Positions 20,400-33,719 of a stretch of DNA of 64,000 nucleotides are shown one piece after another. How positions within the stretch are numbered: the stretch's first letter is position 1; each line of letters begins with the position of its first letter. This DNA is from Beroe forskalii (lineage: Eukaryota; Ctenophora; Nuda; Beroida; Beroidae), in assembly GCA_011033025.1 (NCBI GenBank), contig WFMF01000036.1:682001-746000 (forward strand). Direction: 5' to 3'. The notes under the pieces were generated by a model, which worked only from the letters and a program-made list of their open reading frames with translations, did not search any database and had not been told where the DNA came from. The position numbers and the translations under genes are program-made.

Positions 20400-21935
20400 A
20401 CAATGTACAAACTAATGTAGATACACGGCTACATCAGCTTACTAATAAATTTAATAAAACATGCTGAAAAGATGCTAGGGATCGTTCACATATTACGTAA
20501 TCAATTTTTGGGCATTTTTTACCCCCCTCCCCCCTCCGTAATCAAACGTAATCATGTTACCCCCTCTTTTTCGGAAAATATTGCAATCATGGTCCAGCCT
20601 CCAGTTTTTTTGACGTCACCAAAAAAACTATATTAATATATTAACTGACAAAAAAATAGAACAGTATCGTGTGTTTCAATTCAATCATCAACATCATCAA
20701 CCTGAAGATGACATTCAAAGCTCCTTTTTAGTTTTTACGGAAATCTCGCCTACAACAGCTCCTCTGACAATGAGATGGACACCTCCTCCTCTTTTTCTTA
20801 GTCTCTTCCTCCAACGCATCCTCATCTGCTCATCATCCTCCTCTACCTCCAACAGATGATCCTCCTCCTCCCCTTCCACACCTGAGGCCCCCAGTTCCAC
20901 TAAAGAGCCAGAAATCAACGTCTTGGTCCCACCTCAACCTCCTTCAAAACCGACGGAACTAAAGTTCAGTATCCGTATCCTGCTCATCTGCCACCAAAGC
21001 CGACAGAACCCAAGATCCAGATCAGCCCTAGCCCCTAAGTGCCAGATCAGAGTCTGGCAACTTCACAGACAACTGCAGCTTCCTACACCTTCATCCTGGA
21101 TAATGGAGCTGCAGACGTATTTCCGAGTGAAATATTTGTTTTTTGAGCAAGATTATAGAATGCATCATAGATTTATACTATTTTATAATTAATATTAATC
21201 AATATTACGTATGAAATTTTGACAATTTTTTCTGCAAATGGTTAATTTTCGGTAATAAAAATTTGGAAAGTTTCATAAAATTTCTTGAAATTTTCATGAA
21301 AATTCTTGAAATTTTTATGAAAATTCTTGAAATTTTCATGAAAATCCTTCAAATTTTCATAAAAATTTAGATATTTTGATTACGTAATCATTCGCCAAAC
21401 CCCCCTCCCCCCTCGTAATCAAACGTTATCATTTGGAAACCCCCTCCCCCCCCCCTCGGCTGATTACGTAATATGTGAACGATCCCCTATGATGAAAGTT
21501 GATTGTGAGGTGACCACTATAATGGAATAAAGCATGTGAAAGATCTGAATTCAGCAGCCTGCTCAATTAACAATCTTCAATCTGACCTGTTGTTAATGAG
21601 AAAAGGATCAAGGAGTAGCAAGAAATGAACTGAGGTGAAACTGATCATCCGATTACCGAGACCGTTATTAAATCAGAAATTAAGGTATAGTGATGCAGTG
21701 AAGAGAGAACTTAGATCAGACAGTATCAACACGCAGAAACTAGAAGGTGCATTCAAGACAGCTCATATCTCTCTTATAGAGGGTAAAATACTGTGCCTAT
21801 AACCCTAAGCTGTGAAATCTAAGCTGTGAAATCTAAGCTGTGAAATCTAAGCTGTGAAATCTAAGCTGTGAAATCTAAGTAAGAGGTTTGACGAGTTCTG
21901 GAGGTTAACAATCTCCATACTTCAACCAATAAACT
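20400..21935. repeat. Local duplication, copy 1 (split by the MITE)
   Basis: 20405-20477 plus 21488-21935 match 23290-23740. Shared parts include TACATCAGCTTACTAATAAA, GAATTCAGCAGCCT and a short tandem AAGCTGTGAAATCT (14 bp; about five copies at 21811-21880, four at 23638-23698). The two copies give the empty-site evidence for the MITE. Confidence 0.85.
20478..21487. mobile_element. 1.0-kb MITE-like element with TA target duplication
   Basis: The left end reads GGGATCGTTCACATATTACG, and the right end is its reverse complement with one extra C. It is flanked by TA on each side. The homologous empty site at 23331-23338 (AGATGCTA, one TA) confirms the insertion. TA duplication fits Tc1/mariner-like elements. 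No transposase; frames at 20671-21192 are low-complexity. Internally, ACGTAATCA-type motifs recur near both ends with C-rich runs. Confidence 0.88.
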
Positions 21936-22416
21936 ACGACATTATTAAATCTACCAACAACTATTCTGTACTGTAGTATGTAGATAAAAAGTCAAAAATA
22001 CTCTGGTATATTTTATATTTTCAATTACATATTATGAGCATGTTATGAGCATGATTTTCAATTCATTATTATTATTATTTTTGCCTACTAACTTTAAAGA
22101 CATGGAATGATCAGGGTACAGCAATTCTGTACTGTAGTTAGTAGATAAAAATACACAGTACGCACAAGGAGCAACCTGTAATTTAAGATCTGGAAAATAG
22201 AAACTGTCCCCAACAGTAACAATAACATGGTATTAGGATAGTCCGTTGGGGGCAACATCGAACCCCTCCTCATGAAATTAAGTACTTTACGATACAAAAT
22301 AATGTGGGACAATAATTCTGGCGTTCCAAGTTTTGGAAAAAATACGTTTTTTTAAAATCCCCGAATTCCGTACCTCAAATTAAGCAAGATTATAAAAAGA
22401 GAATAAAATTGCTCCG

Positions 22417-22665
22417 ATGACGTTACCAATATTTGGAAAAAATTTTGAGAAGATAATCTACTCAAGGCTTTATGACTTCTTCACCTCCAATGGCATGTTG
22501 ACTACGAACCAATTTGGGTTTAGACAGGGCCACTCAACATCACATGCATTAAATTTCTCTGTAGACCATAAACAAATTACAAAAGGCAATAAAAGAGGGT
22601 AATCATGTCCTTGGTATTTTTATCGACCTAAGCAAGGCATTTGATTTATATTAACTAGGTGTGTA
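22417..22665 (+). pseudogene. Non-LTR retrotransposon reverse transcriptase fragment
   Basis: The translation contains FEKIIYSRLYDFFTSNGMLT and NQFGFRQGHSTSHAL. After a frameshift near 22590 it continues as GIFIDLSKAFD. These are RT fingers and motif A of a CR1/Jockey/RTE-type non-LTR element. Only about 80 residues remain, with no YxDD motif and no endonuclease. It is a dead fragment. Confidence 0.85.
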
Positions 22666-22851
22666 GGTTCGCCTTAGGTCCGCTCAAGCTTGTTCAGCTT
22701 AAGGTCCGCCTTAGGTCCAATAACATTTTGAGCATTAGATAAGATAAGATAACATTTTTGTCATAATTATGACAACACAACTGGATACAAGTAGATAAAG
22801 TAGATAACTAACTTGGTAACTTGGTAGAGTTTTCGTAGAGTCGTAGGGTCA

Positions 22852-23304
22852 TCAGAGGTCCGACCACCGCGTTGGTGAGTAGTCTACCAAAGAGTTAGAC
22901 CAGCTGCAGCTGTAACCGACGACCGGAGGCTTGTCCGGTATCAAAGCAATATATTTCGACAAACTGGTTTTAAACGTGTCAAACTTATCGAATGCTTTAA
23001 TAGTGCTCGGTACTTGGTTCCATAGTTTTGGACCTAGGACTGCAAAAGATCTATCATAAAGCGTCTGATTGGCTAATGAACTTAACCTAGACAGAGGAGG
23101 AATAACTGCTACTGCACCGTGCCTTGATGTCAAACTAAACTTGATATTGCAACAGTTTGGGACAACATTGTGGAAGATCTTCCACATCATAAGAATGATG
23201 TACCTTTCCCGTCTGCGTTGAAGTGACATCAATTTCAGCTTAGCCAATCTCTCCCAGTAGTTCAGGTGGCGGAGGCCTCCTATCCGACTTGTACACGGGT
23301 ACAT
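22852..23304 (-). pseudogene. C-terminal end of a non-LTR retrotransposon ORF2
   Basis: A 150-codon minus-strand frame reads LNYWERLAKLKLMSLQRRRE, RYIILMMWKIFHNVVPN, FAVLGPKLWNQVPSTIKAF and IPDKPPVVGYS. This is the characteristic tail after the RT domain of CR1/Jockey-like elements. It lies opposite in strand to the RT fragment at 22417, so the two belong to separate insertions. The same family occurs at 56735-57125 and 59480-61235. Confidence 0.85.
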
Positions 23305-23740
23305 CAGCTTACTAATAAAACATGCTGAAAAGATGCTATGGTGAAAGTTGATTGTGAGGTGGCCACTATAATGGAATAAAGCATGAGAAAGATCTGAATT
23401 CAGCAGCCTTCAATCTGACCTGTTGTTAATGAGAAAAGGATCAAGGAGTAGCAAGAAATGAACTGAGGTGAAACTGATCATCCGATTACCGAGACCGTTA
23501 TTAAATCAGAAATTAAGGTATAGTGATGCAGTGAAGAGAGAACTTAGATCAGACAGTATCAACACGCAGAAACTATAAGATGCATTCAAGACAGCTCATA
23601 TCTCTCTTATAGAGGGTAAAATACTGTGCCTATAACCCTAAGCTGTGAAATCTAAGCTGTGAAATCTAAGCTGTGAAATCTAAGCTGTGAAATCTAAGTA
23701 AGACGTTTGAAGAGTTCTGGAGGTTAGCAATCTCCATACT
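23290..23740. repeat. Local duplication, copy 2
   Basis: This is the partner of 20405-20477 plus 21488-21935, uninterrupted by the MITE. Its right edge (CTCCATACT) coincides with the start of the poly-G-ended TIR element at 23741. The matching sequence in copy 1 (21912) continues differently. Confidence 0.8.
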
Positions 23741-25319
23741 GGGGGGGGGGATCATCTTTTTTTTGTATTTTTTTGTATTTTTTTGTCCAACCATTTTTTG
23801 TCCAACTTTTGAAAATAGGGTACACTTTGGACAAAAAATACAAAAAAATACAAAAAAATACAAAAAATTGTTTTCTTTGTATGGACATATATATAAGTGT
23901 GACAAAATATTGTGACATATCTTTAGGTTCGTGATTTTTAAATTGAATTGTTCCAAAAACAAAGTTGACAAATTTTACAACAGATGGTGAAAACTATGCA
24001 TCTAATGGCACAACAACTTGTGAGAAATATAGTACCTAATTATATTATATTAAAATATACTCATTAAGTCATTAGAGTACAGCATAACCTGTAGAACCGT
24101 TTATAAGGACATCTTAGGAGAAACTGAACTTCACTGCAACCAGTTCTTATCAGTGAAAGGGCAAAGGAGTATAAAAATTAACTAGTGCAGTATTGCAATT
24201 GGTAATAAGGAGCAATAAAAAAGATAATAAATTTACAACTCTTTCATTGAACTAGTTTTTGTTCCTTAATCTAAGTTTGCTCGGAAACCTGCAGAGAAAT
24301 GGCGACCTTTTAAATTGAAAAAAAAAATTCTTAAAATAGATGGAACTATCATAACGTTATAATTTCTGTATGGCCTAATACGGATGTAATTTAAAACAAT
24401 GGAAACCCGATATTTCTCAGTCTAATAAAGAACCATCTATTAAATTGTTAATAGAAAGGCAAAACATACGGAGAACAGGGAATGTTGGAAAATGAATATT
24501 TATATGTGTAATTATACTATCGACAGTATACACGGCATACAGTGTTATCAATCGAACATTTTCCTCGAAATACGATCAATTCGAGATTATCAGTTTGATT
24601 TTAAAACCAGAACCGAAACCATTCTTAGCAGCAGAAAATATCCAAGTTTCAACTACATCAAATATTCGTGAACTGCAGTTAACTAGACCTTTGTTCCACA
24701 ATATTGTAGGATGATATATGCACTGAATATCCTACTCATTTAATGTTGTGGAGTACCTATAAAGACAAAAGCAGATGGGAACATAAAACATACAATGTAT
24801 TCCATTACAAGACAAATTCTAAAATCAAAAAGTATGGTGCCAGAGGGAGAGGGAGAGACAGCCAAACAAACAATAACATAGAACGGTAAAAAGAAAACAT
24901 CGCGCAACGATATTCATCAGACCTGAACGTTGTTTTGACAAGACTCAATTTCCCGGTAAATTTAATTTGCAACTTCGGTGATTTCCTCTCTCCATGAAAC
25001 ATAAAAAATCTAATAATAATCATGATCATAGAGCGGATGAAACAGTTCCGTCGTGGTCACATTATAGTCATTAGTCTGCTAATCAAAGCAATACGTGGAA
25101 TGCAATCGGAGACGATCTACATTCTTAATATTGTTGATTGAGGAATGCAAAATCGTACAAACATAGATGCCTGAATGGTAGAAGTTCTTTCTCATTTTTT
25201 TGTATTTTTTGTATTTTTTTGTATTTTTTTGTATTTTTTTGTCCAATGATTTTTTGTCCAACTCCAAAAAACAAGATACACTTTGGACAATTATACAAAA
25301 AAAAGATGATCCCCCCCCC
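23741..25319. mobile_element. Poly-G-ended TIR element, copy 1
   Basis: The left end is a run of G, ATCATC and repeated TTTTTTTGTA, then TTTTTTGTCCAAC and TACACTTTGGACAA. The right end is the inverse: TTGTCCAACTC, TACACTTTGGACAATTATAC, a run of A, GATGATC and a run of C. A second copy (52613-54143) matches almost throughout. No transposase frame; the Phe/Lys-rich frames at the ends are repeat-encoded. ACT flanks both ends and could be a 3-bp duplication. The superfamily is not assigned. Confidence 0.82.
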
Positions 25320-25410
25320 ACTAGGTCACATGGCCCAAGAACTAGGTCACATGACCGAAGAACGAGGCCACATGACCAACTCCCTAGCCTGGTGACTAGC
25401 ATCATGGGTT
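25320..25410. repeat. Short tandem ACTAGGTCACATG motifs beside the TIR element
   Basis: Variants of AACTAGGTCACATGACCGAAG occur about three times right of this TIR element. A similar motif (CATATGACCGAAGAACTAG) lies immediately left of the second copy at 52590-52612. This suggests a preferred target or a shared older repeat. Confidence 0.6.
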
Positions 25411-28400
25411 CGATAGGAACTGTAACCTAATTACTAGTAGCAACTGATAAGAAAATGCGCTAACCGACCAGGCTAAGAATTACTGAAGATAAATTACAAC
25501 CCAGCAATTTGATTACGAGCTGTTCGCTCACCCCGCAAAACAGGTAAAAATACCGAGTGTAAATTATATTTGGAACGGGGCTCCCGAAAATATACTGAAT
25601 AAAATAAATGTAAACACGGCAGCGAATGAGCAGATCAGAGACGCACACACCAAGTAACATCGAGACAAGTTGGAGTCAGATGAGTGGGAATTTGGAGGAT
25701 TCCCAGGGTTTATATACGGGAAAGTGAAAACAAACAAGATGCGTGGGAACAGGAAATTAAGAGCTTGCGCGGGCCTGATTGGGAAACACTATCAGTCTTA
25801 GATAAACATGGAAATTCAATCTGCAATTATTATACCCTAAGTCAATCAAGGGGGAAAGAGTCATTGGTATTTATTTTGATAGCATTATCTAATTGGAGCA
25901 GTCATTACTGACAAGCAGTTAATTGCACTTACAGTCATTAGCTTGACGAGTAATTCTAGTCAACTAGATTACCTGAATGGAACTAGATTACCTGTCACTA
26001 AAATAACAATCTGAAATAACAAGAATTCCGGAAATGAGTCGATCATGAAACGGATGGAATGCACATACCACGAAATGAAACGGCGCCGAGGTGATATGGG
26101 AAAAAACTGCGCGCTGAAAAAGTGTGGAATGACGGAATGTAATTGAGTGTATTTGAAGTGAGTGTACGATCAGTCCGCGGTACACCAAATAGCAATGAAA
26201 TATCATGAATGTGTATTTCCCATGTACATTTGAGCAATGGCCAATGGCGATTTTGTTTGTGAATGTTTTAGTGTTTTGTGCGCGCCGTGTTACTTGATAA
26301 AATGGTTTTCTATCCAAAAATGTATACTTATGTAGTTCTGTTATCACTTCATGATTGATTAAGATTAGATATATTCAAAATCTCAGTGATTATGACAAGC
26401 AATTCTGAATTCCAATTCATGAAAAATCCGTGATCATGTTTGTCATTAAAATGAAAAACCTTCATATTCATATGTTGTATCGGTACATTCACCCATTCAT
26501 ATTTCATTTTACACAAATAAATGCTTTTATCGTTTATCCATTATCGAAGGAAATTCAAAACACAGTAGAATTTCAATTAAATTATGTTGGTTTAGGGCGA
26601 GATAAGACTATGAGTGCAATTTGATTCTCCTCTACATTGCACCAGGGCCAGGTCTCTCATCTGGGCACAACCAAGATAAAGTGGAACAGGGAAACAGCAA
26701 AAAGAAATTTCATGTACAAAATTACATACCTGATAGCCTGATCTGTACCAATAACTCAATGAAGCAAATATTATGCTGGTCGTGGAAACTAGGAAAATAG
26801 AAATATGGACTCAAAAAACCTGGTCTGTTGGTTTCATGAATGACCACTCATTTGGCGTGAAAAACTAAAACAGGAAGTACAGAAATCTAGGCTGCATGGG
26901 TCAACAGAGGAATTCGAAATATCTGGGTCTCTGCGAACCTGCAGCGTGCACTACTACGCGCAATGATCAAAACACCTGCCTAAAATAGGAATCTGATTGG
27001 AGCGCGCAGCCTTGGCAGGTGTTCAAATGTACAGTTCCCACGGATTTGGCTCACGTGCTGCATCCCAGCTGCCATCAGCAGACTTGCAGGCTCCAACGCG
27101 AGTTTGGTTCACGTTAGGGCTGCGTGCGTGTAGCTTTTAGTTGTGATCAGTGATCCATCGGTAAAAGTTTCATTTCATTCGTTTTAAAGTTTTAACTTAT
27201 TGTTTCACTACTCGAAATCAATAACCCAGTCCTTGTAATCAATGACCAAAATAATCCTAGTAAAGCATTTGATTGATAATTTTATAGGAGAAAATTGAAA
27301 TCAATGATTTCAATTTTCTAACATAATTCAAATGCTATGGAGGTCGTGGCCCGAGAGCCTCATTACTTCATTTCAACATTGGGAACTGTAGTTTAAGTTA
27401 CTGATGGAGGTAAAACTCTGACGTAGAGATCCCTCATCACAGAAATGGTTTTTGATGCCCTCTGACTCTTTGAATCGATTCCATCCAGAACAATTAATAA
27501 TGAAAATAATATAAAATCTTCGGATGTTCTCAAAGCGTATTTCTCAAAAACGACATAAAATTCTCGGATAGTGATTCATTACTTAATTAGAAACACACCA
27601 AATTAAGGAGTTCACTCATGAGTTGCGGTCGTGACCCAGCCTATGATACAAGCCACCTGAGGAAAACAGGCTCCCAGCTTGAATATCTGTGCGCATTGTG
27701 CTAGATTTACAGGGAAATATCTTAGTCTTGTAAGTTTTTTAAGTCGCACGGGCTCAGGCTACTATTTGTCTTAGAAATATTACACAAACTGACCCCCAAA
27801 CTTTATGGCTTGAGCTAATCTTACAGAATTTACTCCAGATCAGGCAATTTGAAGTATTCCACTTGTCAAAACAATCAGCATGGAGAGAGTAAAATTAAGC
27901 CTGGAATGCTTGTCTAATAATATGTCCGTGTGGGATCTCAGTGTGCCATGACGTATGTTGGCATTTGGTGTAAGGACCCTAGTGAGAGTTGTGCATGTTT
28001 CCCGCGCATTTCATGGCATGCATATCAAGCAGAGTGTTTGTTTTTACAATACAACCACAAAACTCAGGCTAGTGGCCTTCCAATCAAAAGACACATAGGG
28101 AGAAAATAGACCTAAAATCGACTTTTTAAAATGATTTTCAAAACATGAATGATCGGAGCAGACGAAAATGCAAACGTGGACGCCATCGAAATAAGGAGCA
28201 TTTATTTCTCTTAAAATTACGAAGGATTATAAATAGACTTATTCAGAAACGAAAGTGGAAAATAATAAGGCACACAAAATGTCTTCGACATTATTTTCAT
28301 TCTCAGAACAGGACGAGTTGAAAAAATCAGGTCCGTAATTCGATTTTGACTTATTTAAGCTAATTTAGGCTATGCCTCACCTTAAAATCGAATTTACTGT

Positions 28401-30780
28401 CCCATGGAGTATGATTAGTTACTTTATATCACGCTGTAATGTAGAGAACGGGACCAGCAGAGTTTCTGAAAACTCAATAACGCAACACGGTTGAGTGGAT
28501 ACCCTCTTTAATAGGGCTGCATTTTTCCTGGTCCCTATTAGTCTGGCGAGTCAATTTATCCAAACATATGGCAAGATGCCAATCATGATCCTTGCAGATA
28601 AGTCCTAGCTAGGATTGGGGCTGCTCGGCAGAAGATTATAGCTCAGTAGGGTCTCTAGTAGGATAGCATGGATAATACTTATGTTACCATGGCAATGGTA
28701 ATGGATGTGTGAACTTAACCTAATAATGCTGAGCAGAGCGCTTGAAAAAGCCTTCATAGGATTACTTTGAGGGTGCAGTGAAGTGAATCTAATTTAGATG
28801 AATTGAGGATTGGAGTCTAGTTGATATTTCCGGCAGCATCTCATCAGAACAGCGTCAAACTATCAGCAGTCTCAAAAGACACGAAGATGATGTGAACGAT
28901 ATATGTGCCCCACTTTATCCCTCATAAGTATCCCCCCTAAAATCGCATTATGATGCTCCTTAAATTATGGTAAATTTATTCATCTGCGCAGCAGTAACGC
29001 TTCTCATTGGACTAAATACCCCTGCTGGAAGCTACTTTCACCGGTATTTTTGCCGCAACGATCGTCCTAAAGATGAGAAATGGCGACAGAAGAAGCCTTG
29101 ATTTTAATGACTTTGAGATGGCGTGATTAATCTAGCTTGTTAAAGCGTGAAAATGATATGAGGACGGTTTTCTGCGGTATTTAAAGTGGGCTGAGAGTTG
29201 TTTTCGACCAAAGTGTGACTTTCACAATATTTCCGGTGTGACAGAGAGTCCGATGTGACAGCAGAGAGTCAGAGTGTGACACTCAAGTTGCGCTGAATAG
29301 CATAACTCCTTACGTCATCAAAGTAAATATTTAGGAGCAATATGATACATATTTTCTATCAAGCTGCGCTTCTTTCCTCGGGTTACGTTATGCGTGACAT
29401 GGTTCCAAAGTTCTGGGAGCGTAAAATGTGTTATAGGAACAGTGTCTAGAACAGCGTCTAGTGAATTGTCAGACATAGAACAGCGTCTAGCAAATTATGA
29501 GGCATTGAACAAAAAACCAGTGTTTAAGGAATTTTCAGAATTTCAGATAGTGATACTGTCTCAGATCAAATTTGCCAGTCGTTGTCTGTCCCAACGCCTG
29601 GCAAGGGTGGCAAGATTAAATTATGGTTGTGAACTATTCTGTGCATAGTTAAGGAAATTTCAGTGATCAAAAGTGTCCCCAACTCCCCATACTCAAATGA
29701 TCGGCGATCGAGGCGGTCAATTACCTTCGGGCAAAAAGTTCTGAGGTTATGGTTATGGTCAACAATGACATTTATAAGCGATTCACTGCTGTGATAAGCG
29801 CAAAAATCATCAAAAATTGACTTATTTGCTTCTGAAGAAAAAACGCGTATTTTTCTATAAAATATGTGGCATACTTCCAAAAGACACGAAAATGTCGATG
29901 GAGGTTGTATTGAATACGCGAAAAGTAAAAAATACGTGAAAATACGGCTCTGTCGCGTATTCAGCAACTTCCATCGAGATTTTTCTAAAATTTTAGAAAA
30001 ATTTAAAAATTGAAGAGGAAAAATACGGCACTCTCAGCTGAAAAAAAAATAAAAAGCTTAGAAGAAAGTTTTTCATTCCAGTAACCTTATTGGCCTTTAT
30101 TTAACCGGCCCTAAAGGACAAAAACGACTTGAGTTTTTTTGTTTACTGATGAGCACCCGTGGCGGCCAGTGGGCTTGCAATGAATTAAAATAGATAGATG
30201 GCAATAACGCATTTTTTTAATAGTTTTCATTTTGATGACGCTTCGAAATGTGGAAAAATGTGTCAGATGTCTCGAAATTAGTCCACGCGAAATGCCTGAT
30301 TTCGTTCCACTTTCTGCATTGGCAAAGAATTTTCAAAGAGTGTCAAAATTAGAGATGAATAATGGGAGTTTTCGAACGTTTTTGATTGAAGGATTTTTAA
30401 TACCCCAAAAATAATGTAGAGTTTGAGCATGCGAAAGAAGGAGTGATCATGCACCTACTTTAAAACCTAAAAACAAGATTGGATTCGCAAGACCAAACAA
30501 AAGGATGACATCTAATGAAAAAGTCTAGCTATACGCTCATATTGAGAAACACATCGTATACTGTAGTGGGAATTACTATGTGGGAATGTCTCAGACTCTG
30601 TCACATGTGATGTCTATTGTCTACTGAGAAAGAGAGTGAGGAGAATAGTGAGGTGAGATACTCACGAGCAAAACAACAACAACAGCGCATCAGGAATTTG
30701 GTGCATGACAACCCAGTACTGCTGTCCTCTCTCTCTCCCCTCCAACACAAGCTTATGTAAATATGAAGTGCAAACTAAGT
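25411..30780. other. Gene-free AT-rich region
   Basis: I find no exon, retrotransposon domain or TIR pair in this 5.3 kb apart from the dispersed repeat at 29830-30045. A 31-bp palindrome (arms AGAAAATTGAAATCA, one central base) lies at 27289-27319. The frames at 25684-25911, 25988-26347 and 29394-29967 match no family I know. Confidence 0.4.
29830..30045 (+). repeat. Dispersed ATACGTGAAAA-type repeat, copy 2
   Basis: It contains ATACGTGAAAATACGG, CGCGTATT motifs and TTGAAGAGGAAAAATACGGC. The latter is shared with 37182-37199 (plus strand) and in reverse with 6975-7015. Non-coding. Confidence 0.5.
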
Positions 30781-31300
30781 TAGTCCGACCAATGGCAGCC
30801 CTCCTCGCAGTCACGTGACCTTTGATTGGCCAATGAGCGGCAGGGACCGCTGATCTCACTCCTAATTTGCGCAATAATCATATACCCAGGTAATTCTTGT
30901 CACTTCAGCTATCTGCTGAATGTTTTCTCAGCCAATCCCGAGCCGAGCTTCCTGGTTATTCTGACCAATGAGAGCCCAGCACTCGGGATTACAAGCAACT
31001 AGGATCATGTTTGTAAACTCTCTTCTATTTCTGGAAAATCCCGGGACCCGTGCACCTCAGATTGTTATTTTTCTCCTCTCATCGAGGGATAATGTAATTT
31101 TGACTAAAAGTCATCAATAAACTCGAGACTGGTGGAGCCCCAGAGAGTTGCAGTGCACCGGGCCTGGATCACAGGATTACATTATCCAGGTGCAGCGGCT
31201 CTCTTCTCTGATTGGTCCGCTGAGAGAGCGCTGCCTCCTCTCATTGGTTGGAGTGTGGTGAGCTCATTAGAGAGCCTGGTGATGTCACAACGCAGCAGAG
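30780..31300. promoter_or_regulatory. Cluster of CCAAT boxes with CACGTG and a CRE-like site
   Basis: About seven CCAAT/ATTGG motifs lie within 470 bp (near 30790, 30822 with both strands in ATTGGCCAAT, 30933, 30964, 31210 and 31233). With them are GTCACGTGACC at about 30810 and TGATGTCAC at about 31280. Such spacing is typical of NF-Y and bHLH-bound promoters, but no adjacent transcript start or gene is visible. This is a candidate only, found by motif density. Confidence 0.3.
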
Positions 31301-32049
31301 AGTAATTGATGTCATCCCTCCTGCTTGCTTATTATTCACCAAAGCTCTGTGTGAAGTCAAGGTCCTAGGACACAGTACTATCAGACCAAGTTTGTTTTCA
31401 ACTACGATCATGAAACATTCTAAATTTCAAGTCAAGTCCATTTTCTCTTCCATGATGGAACAAATCACATTTCAAAACATGATGAAACAAAGAGCGGTTA
31501 ATTGTCATGATCAATGAGTTATCAAATTTGATATGGACTTCAGGTTTCACTTCGGCCGTCAAATGGGACAATTCAATGTTAATGAACAAACTTAGAACTA
31601 GAAGTGAATTGGATCTGAAATTAGTTCCAAATTTTGCCCAACCGACCTTTAATTTTTACAAAATAATATTACATTTTTCAAAATTACATATTTTAATATT
31701 TTGCATGATTTTTTTCAGAATCGTTTGAAAACTTGATTTTCTTTTTTCATTTTATTTTTAAGCCGATTTTTTGGCCAAAAGAACAAAAATAACCGGTGAT
31801 TTTTGGTCAAAATTTTTTGGACCTTCGACTGCAATTTTTATCTACATGCCACAGTTCAGAAGTGCTGTGAGTGTCATATTATGATCAACCATGATAATGG
31901 GTAAATTATTGAGTTTGAACCTCGCCTCTTCACTGTTTATCTTACTACTTATAATTCTTCCTCATATATAAATATATAAATAAATAAATACAAGTTCAGG
32001 GGATACAATCCACTTGAAAGTGCTCGACTTTGAAAAAGGAGCGAGTTAA

Positions 32050-32664
32050 CAAAGTGAAACAACACGTTATAGATGAACAATATGTTTCATGGCTTTTAGA
32101 CCAATCTTCAGCATCGCTAAATCTATTTGACACCAATTTTCGAAAAAACACCGCTGACTCCTTTATAAATGTCAAAATACTGCTTTCCTGTGGTAATTAA
32201 CCAAATGCGACCTTTGTCTGACTGAAAAACTGCTAATTGTAACTAATCAATCCAAATTTTTGTTAAATAAAAGGACAGAAATGATTTCTAAATGTCGCCA
32301 TAAAAATAAATTTTTATTGAACAGATGTTTTTAACCATTTATCAGCTTTTTAGGTTATTTTCCGTTTCCAATCACCTCAAGATTTGCCCTAAATTTTTGT
32401 CAATTTTGTCAATTTTTTCAACTTCGCAGAGACTATTTCATTTCACGGGTTTTTACCAATTTTTGAAAATTTTAATTCATTTTTCCGTTAATTTTAATCA
32501 CTAATTTATTGGTTAATTACCACAGGAAAGCAGTATTTTGACATTTATAAAGGAGTCAGCGGTGTTTTTTTCGAAAATTGGTGTCAAATAGATTTAGCGA
32601 TGCTGAAGATTGGTCTAAAAGCCATGAAACATATTGTTCATCTATAACGTGTTGTTTCACTTTG
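32050..32664. mobile_element. 615-bp MITE with about 155-bp terminal inverted repeats, TTAA-flanked
   Basis: The left arm (32050-32205) begins CAAAGTGAAACAACACGTTA and ends at GGTAATTAACC. The right arm (about 32512-32664) is its near-perfect reverse complement. TTAA lies immediately outside each end (32046-32049 and 32665-32668). TTAA duplication fits piggyBac-like or Kolobok-like elements. The 300-bp centre is AT-rich and non-coding. Confidence 0.85.
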
Positions 32665-33719
32665 TTAAATAAATAAATATATATATCTGTCTGTCCGGTT
32701 TATGATTTCTGTCTGTCCGGTGGCTTATATATAGCCACAGATTTTTCTGACACCATTCAGTACCCAATCAAGCATGCCGATTGCCGATGATCGGAATGTT
32801 CATACCAGAGTACCGCAGTGACGTTTGACACCACCTGACATATAGACATCACATAGAGGAGTAGGCACACCCGATTAAAATATGACCTCATCACTGATAA
32901 GAACTACAGTACTGCATTATACTGTACCAATTGCTGAAGCGAAAAAATTGTGAACGATGGCCGGAGGCCATGGGTTCTGCAAGTATCTTTAAAATTAAAA
33001 ACGTGTCCAATAAGGCCAAAAAAATCTAGCGCCAAAATTCTGCATGCGCTTTGCATGTTCATAACTTGGAGTTGGATGTCATTTTTCACCCGATTTTGAC
33101 AAGAATACACTTAAACGATCAGCTCGTCGTGAGGAATCCAATGGAAGTGGGACCTAAGCGTTATCACCGCCAATTTAAATTTTTGGATCCCATTTTTGCC
33201 ATATTTGTTAAGTGTAAGGCCATACTTGGCCAACGCTTGACCTATTTGACCACCCTCAAACTGTTGTAACAATAACATAATTAAGCTATCATGACCAACT
33301 CATATCTCAAAATTGTGCTTCCCGAAATATCAGGGTGAACCCCCTGACGAGTGAAGGCGCCTCTCGGGTCCAATTTGGGATACTTTCCGAGGGCGTAAGC
33401 CCAGGGATATATCCGGTTTTGACCCGAGCCTGTACAGCCAATATGGACCCGATCAGGCCATCTGTATCTGTATTATGGACCCGCATGAAAACGTCAGAGG
33501 GTTCTATAAAGAGCAGATCTTATCTTTAAAATATAATTTTTTTGATGACGTCACCTTAGAACCCTCCAGTCAGTCCCTTATGTAAAATACGGTCAAACTC
33601 AAACTGCAAAACCAATGGCTGAGCAACATCTAAAATTGTAAATTAAGTTTGCAAAATAATTTGACGTGTTTAGGTAAAAAGTTTCTGAGCAAGGATTAGG
33701 TGGAGCTGGGGCAGCGTCA

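Noticed and set aside
20671-21192. Three frames of 60-90 codons, one acidic (Glu/Asp-rich)
   Set aside because: They fall inside the TA-flanked MITE in low-complexity sequence and contain no transposase motif.
23666-25430. Phe/Lys/Tyr-rich frames
   Set aside because: They come from TTTTTTTGTA repeats in the arms of the poly-G-ended TIR element.
25380-25485. Possible tRNA (A-box-like TAGCCTGGTCGGTTAGCGC on the minus strand)
   Set aside because: The B-box-like sequence (GGTTCGATAGG) is on the other strand, and no cloverleaf can be drawn.
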